Below, piece by piece: positions 5,702 through 6,820 of a stretch of DNA of 6,820 nt. This stretch comes from Methanobrevibacter sp. Its GTDB lineage: Archaea; Methanobacteriota; Methanobacteria; Methanobacteriales; Methanobacteriaceae. The stretch is taken from NCBI GenBank assembly GCA_021442885.1, contig JABUVA010000004.1, positions 14,829 to 21,648 of the forward strand, in the 5' to 3' direction. The position numbers were made by a program, and so were the translations under genes. Position 1 is the stretch's first letter, and every line of letters begins with the position of its first letter. The notes beneath the pieces are model-generated. The model was not told where the DNA came from and did no database searches. It saw nothing but the letters and a program-made list of their open reading frames with translations.

Positions 5702-6460
5702 ATGTTGCTTGAAATTAAAAATTTAGCTGTAGAAGTAGCTGGAAAGCGTGTTTTAAATGATGTGAATCTTTCCATTGCTGAAGGTGAAACTCATGTTCTT
5801 TTAGGGCCTAATGGAGCAGGTAAAAGTACATTATTTTTAACAATCCTTGGTTTTCCTCAATACAAAGTTGTTAATGGTTCTATTTTATTTAAAGGAAAAG
5901 ATATTACAAATTTATCAACTACAGAACGTGTTCAAATGGGTATGGGAGTTAGTTTCCAAACACCACCAACAATTAGAGGTGTTTCTGTAAGAGATTTAAT
6001 TAAGATAGAATCTAATCAAGATATTAATGAACCTTTAAATCCTAGAATGAAAAAACTAGCTAAACAACTAAAATTTTCAGATGATTTCTTAGATAGGGAT
6101 GTAAACTTTGGTTTTTCAGGTGGAGAAGTTAAAAGATCTGAAATATTACAACTTTTAGCACAAATGCCTGATTTTACAATGTTTGATGAGCCTGATTCTG
6201 GTGTGGATATTGAAAATGTTGAATTATTAGCTAGTGAAATAGGAACTTTACTTGATAAAGGTTTAAAACATGATCAAAGAAAAAGAAGTGGTTTATTAAT
6301 TACTCATTTAGGTTATATTTTAAATTTTGTAACTGCTGATAAAGCCCATGTATTGATGCATGGTGAAATTGCTTGTTCTGGTAATCCTCAAGAGATTATT
6401 GATGATATAAGAGAAAATGGTTTTAATGGATGTGTTGAGTGTGCGCAATGTTCTTCATGA
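5702..6460 (+). CDS. sufC: Iron-sulfur cluster assembly ATPase SufC
   Basis: A 252-residue soluble ABC ATPase that drives Fe-S cluster building on the SufB-type scaffold; archaeal two-gene versions are also called SmsC. Walker A is GPNGAGKST (35-43), the Q-loop is FQTPP (85-89), the ABC signature is FSGGE (138-142), Walker B with the catalytic Glu is FTMFDEPDSGVD (158-169), and the switch His is H202 in LLITHLGYIL. The DEPDSGVDIENV stretch is typical of SufC rather than of transport ATPases, and no membrane partner is present. The C terminus ends in CVECAQC (244-250), a CxxCxxC pattern that could bind metal or a cluster. A sufB-like gene overlaps its 3' end. The start chosen is the ATG at 5702 on the basis of the ribosome site; the longer version from 5690 adds only four residues. 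Confidence 0.93.
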   Translation: MLLEIKNLAVEVAGKRVLNDVNLSIAEGETHVLLGPNGAGKSTLFLTILGFPQYKVVNGSILFKGKDITNLSTTERVQMGMGVSFQTPPTIRGVSVRDLIKIESNQDINEPLNPRMKKLAKQLKFSDDFLDRDVNFGFSGGEVKRSEILQLLAQMPDFTMFDEPDSGVDIENVELLASEIGTLLDKGLKHDQRKRSGLLITHLGYILNFVTADKAHVLMHGEIACSGNPQEIIDDIRENGFNGCVECAQCSS

Positions 6461-6820
6461 TGCTGAGAAAGCTAAAGATAAAAAAGCTCCTTTAGGGGTT
6501 GATGTAACTATAGAAAACTTTACTGATGAGGCTATTGATGCTAAAGATATTATTGATGATTTAGATGATCTTTCTAAAAAACAAAAAGATGCATTTTTAA
6601 GTGTTGGTGTAGATACCGAAGAGAAAGGAAGAGCAGGATCATTTATACAAATGGATCAAAATAATATTTTCACTAATAACAGTGTTTCTGATTCTATTGA
6701 AATCATGAATATTGGAATGGCTTTAGATAAATATCATTGGTTAAAAGATTATATGTGGAAGGTTGTTAAACCTGATGCTGATAAATACACTGCTAAAACA
6801 GCTTTACGTGAAGAAAAAGA
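6426..6820 (+). CDS. sufB: Iron-sulfur cluster scaffold SufB/SufD family protein (3' partial)
   Basis: The first 131 residues of a SufB-type scaffold protein, cut by the window end. SufB forms a beta-helix platform on which SufC-driven Fe-S assembly takes place. The visible part begins MDVLSVRNVLHDAEKAKDKKAPLG in outline, then has an acidic helix (about 33-49) and the block LSKKQKDAFLSVGVD..EKGRAGSFIQMD (49-77), which I recognise from archaeal SufB/SufD proteins. WLKDYMW (105-111) follows. The catalytic core is not in the window. The ATG at 6426 is the first in-frame ATG, 35 bases inside sufC, in another frame; GTG 6432, TTG 6435 and GTG 6441 are alternatives. No strong ribosome site precedes it, so translation is probably coupled to sufC. 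Whether it is named SufB, SufD or SmsB cannot be settled from the N terminus. Confidence 0.88.
   Translation, partial: MDVLSVRNVLHDAEKAKDKKAPLGVDVTIENFTDEAIDAKDIIDDLDDLSKKQKDAFLSVGVDTEEKGRAGSFIQMDQNNIFTNNSVSDSIEIMNIGMALDKYHWLKDYMWKVVKPDADKYTAKTALREEK

Noticed and set aside
1..6820. Mobile element, defence system, CRISPR or other accessory system
   Set aside because: No repeats with spacers, transposase, integrase or toxin-antitoxin pattern was seen; every gene fits core methanogen metabolism or cofactor assembly.

Overview
This is a low-GC archaeal window, almost certainly from a methanogen of the order Methanobacteriales and most likely Methanobrevibacter or a close relative. The evidence is a textbook C-B-A-F-G-H run of genes for tetrahydromethanopterin S-methyltransferase (Mtr), archaeal TATA boxes, T-run terminators, strong Shine-Dalgarno sites and very AT-rich spacers. 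The genus is inferred from composition and protein character, not from a search. All genes lie on the plus strand and the window is densely coding, with no gap above about 112 bases.

Region 1 (1-3068) is the downstream part of the mtr operon: mtrC (5' end cut by the window), then mtrB, mtrA, mtrF, mtrG and mtrH. They are separated by 0 to 21 bases and each has its own ribosome binding site. Mtr is the membrane complex that moves the methyl group from methyl-tetrahydromethanopterin to coenzyme M through a corrinoid on MtrA and couples this to sodium export. A stem-loop that begins at the mtrH stop codon and runs into T tracts closes the operon.

Region 2 (about 3120-5269) has its own likely promoter. 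It carries the gene for methanogenesis marker protein 14, an ASKHA-fold ATPase-like protein of unproven function, followed by cobY, a guanylyltransferase of the cobamide nucleotide loop pathway. A probable corrinoid-handling ATPase and a corrinoid biosynthesis gene therefore sit directly behind the corrinoid-dependent Mtr complex.

Region 3 (5270-5640) holds one small stand-alone PRC-barrel protein in AT-rich surroundings with a T-run terminator. Region 4 (5660-6820) starts with a consensus archaeal TATA box and encodes the two-gene minimal SUF iron-sulfur assembly pair: sufC (ATPase) and, overlapping it by 35 bases, sufB/sufD (scaffold), cut by the window end.

No mobile element, CRISPR array, tRNA or rRNA was seen. 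The window is core methanogen metabolism. The most promising open question is the role of the marker 14 protein next to Mtr and CobY.
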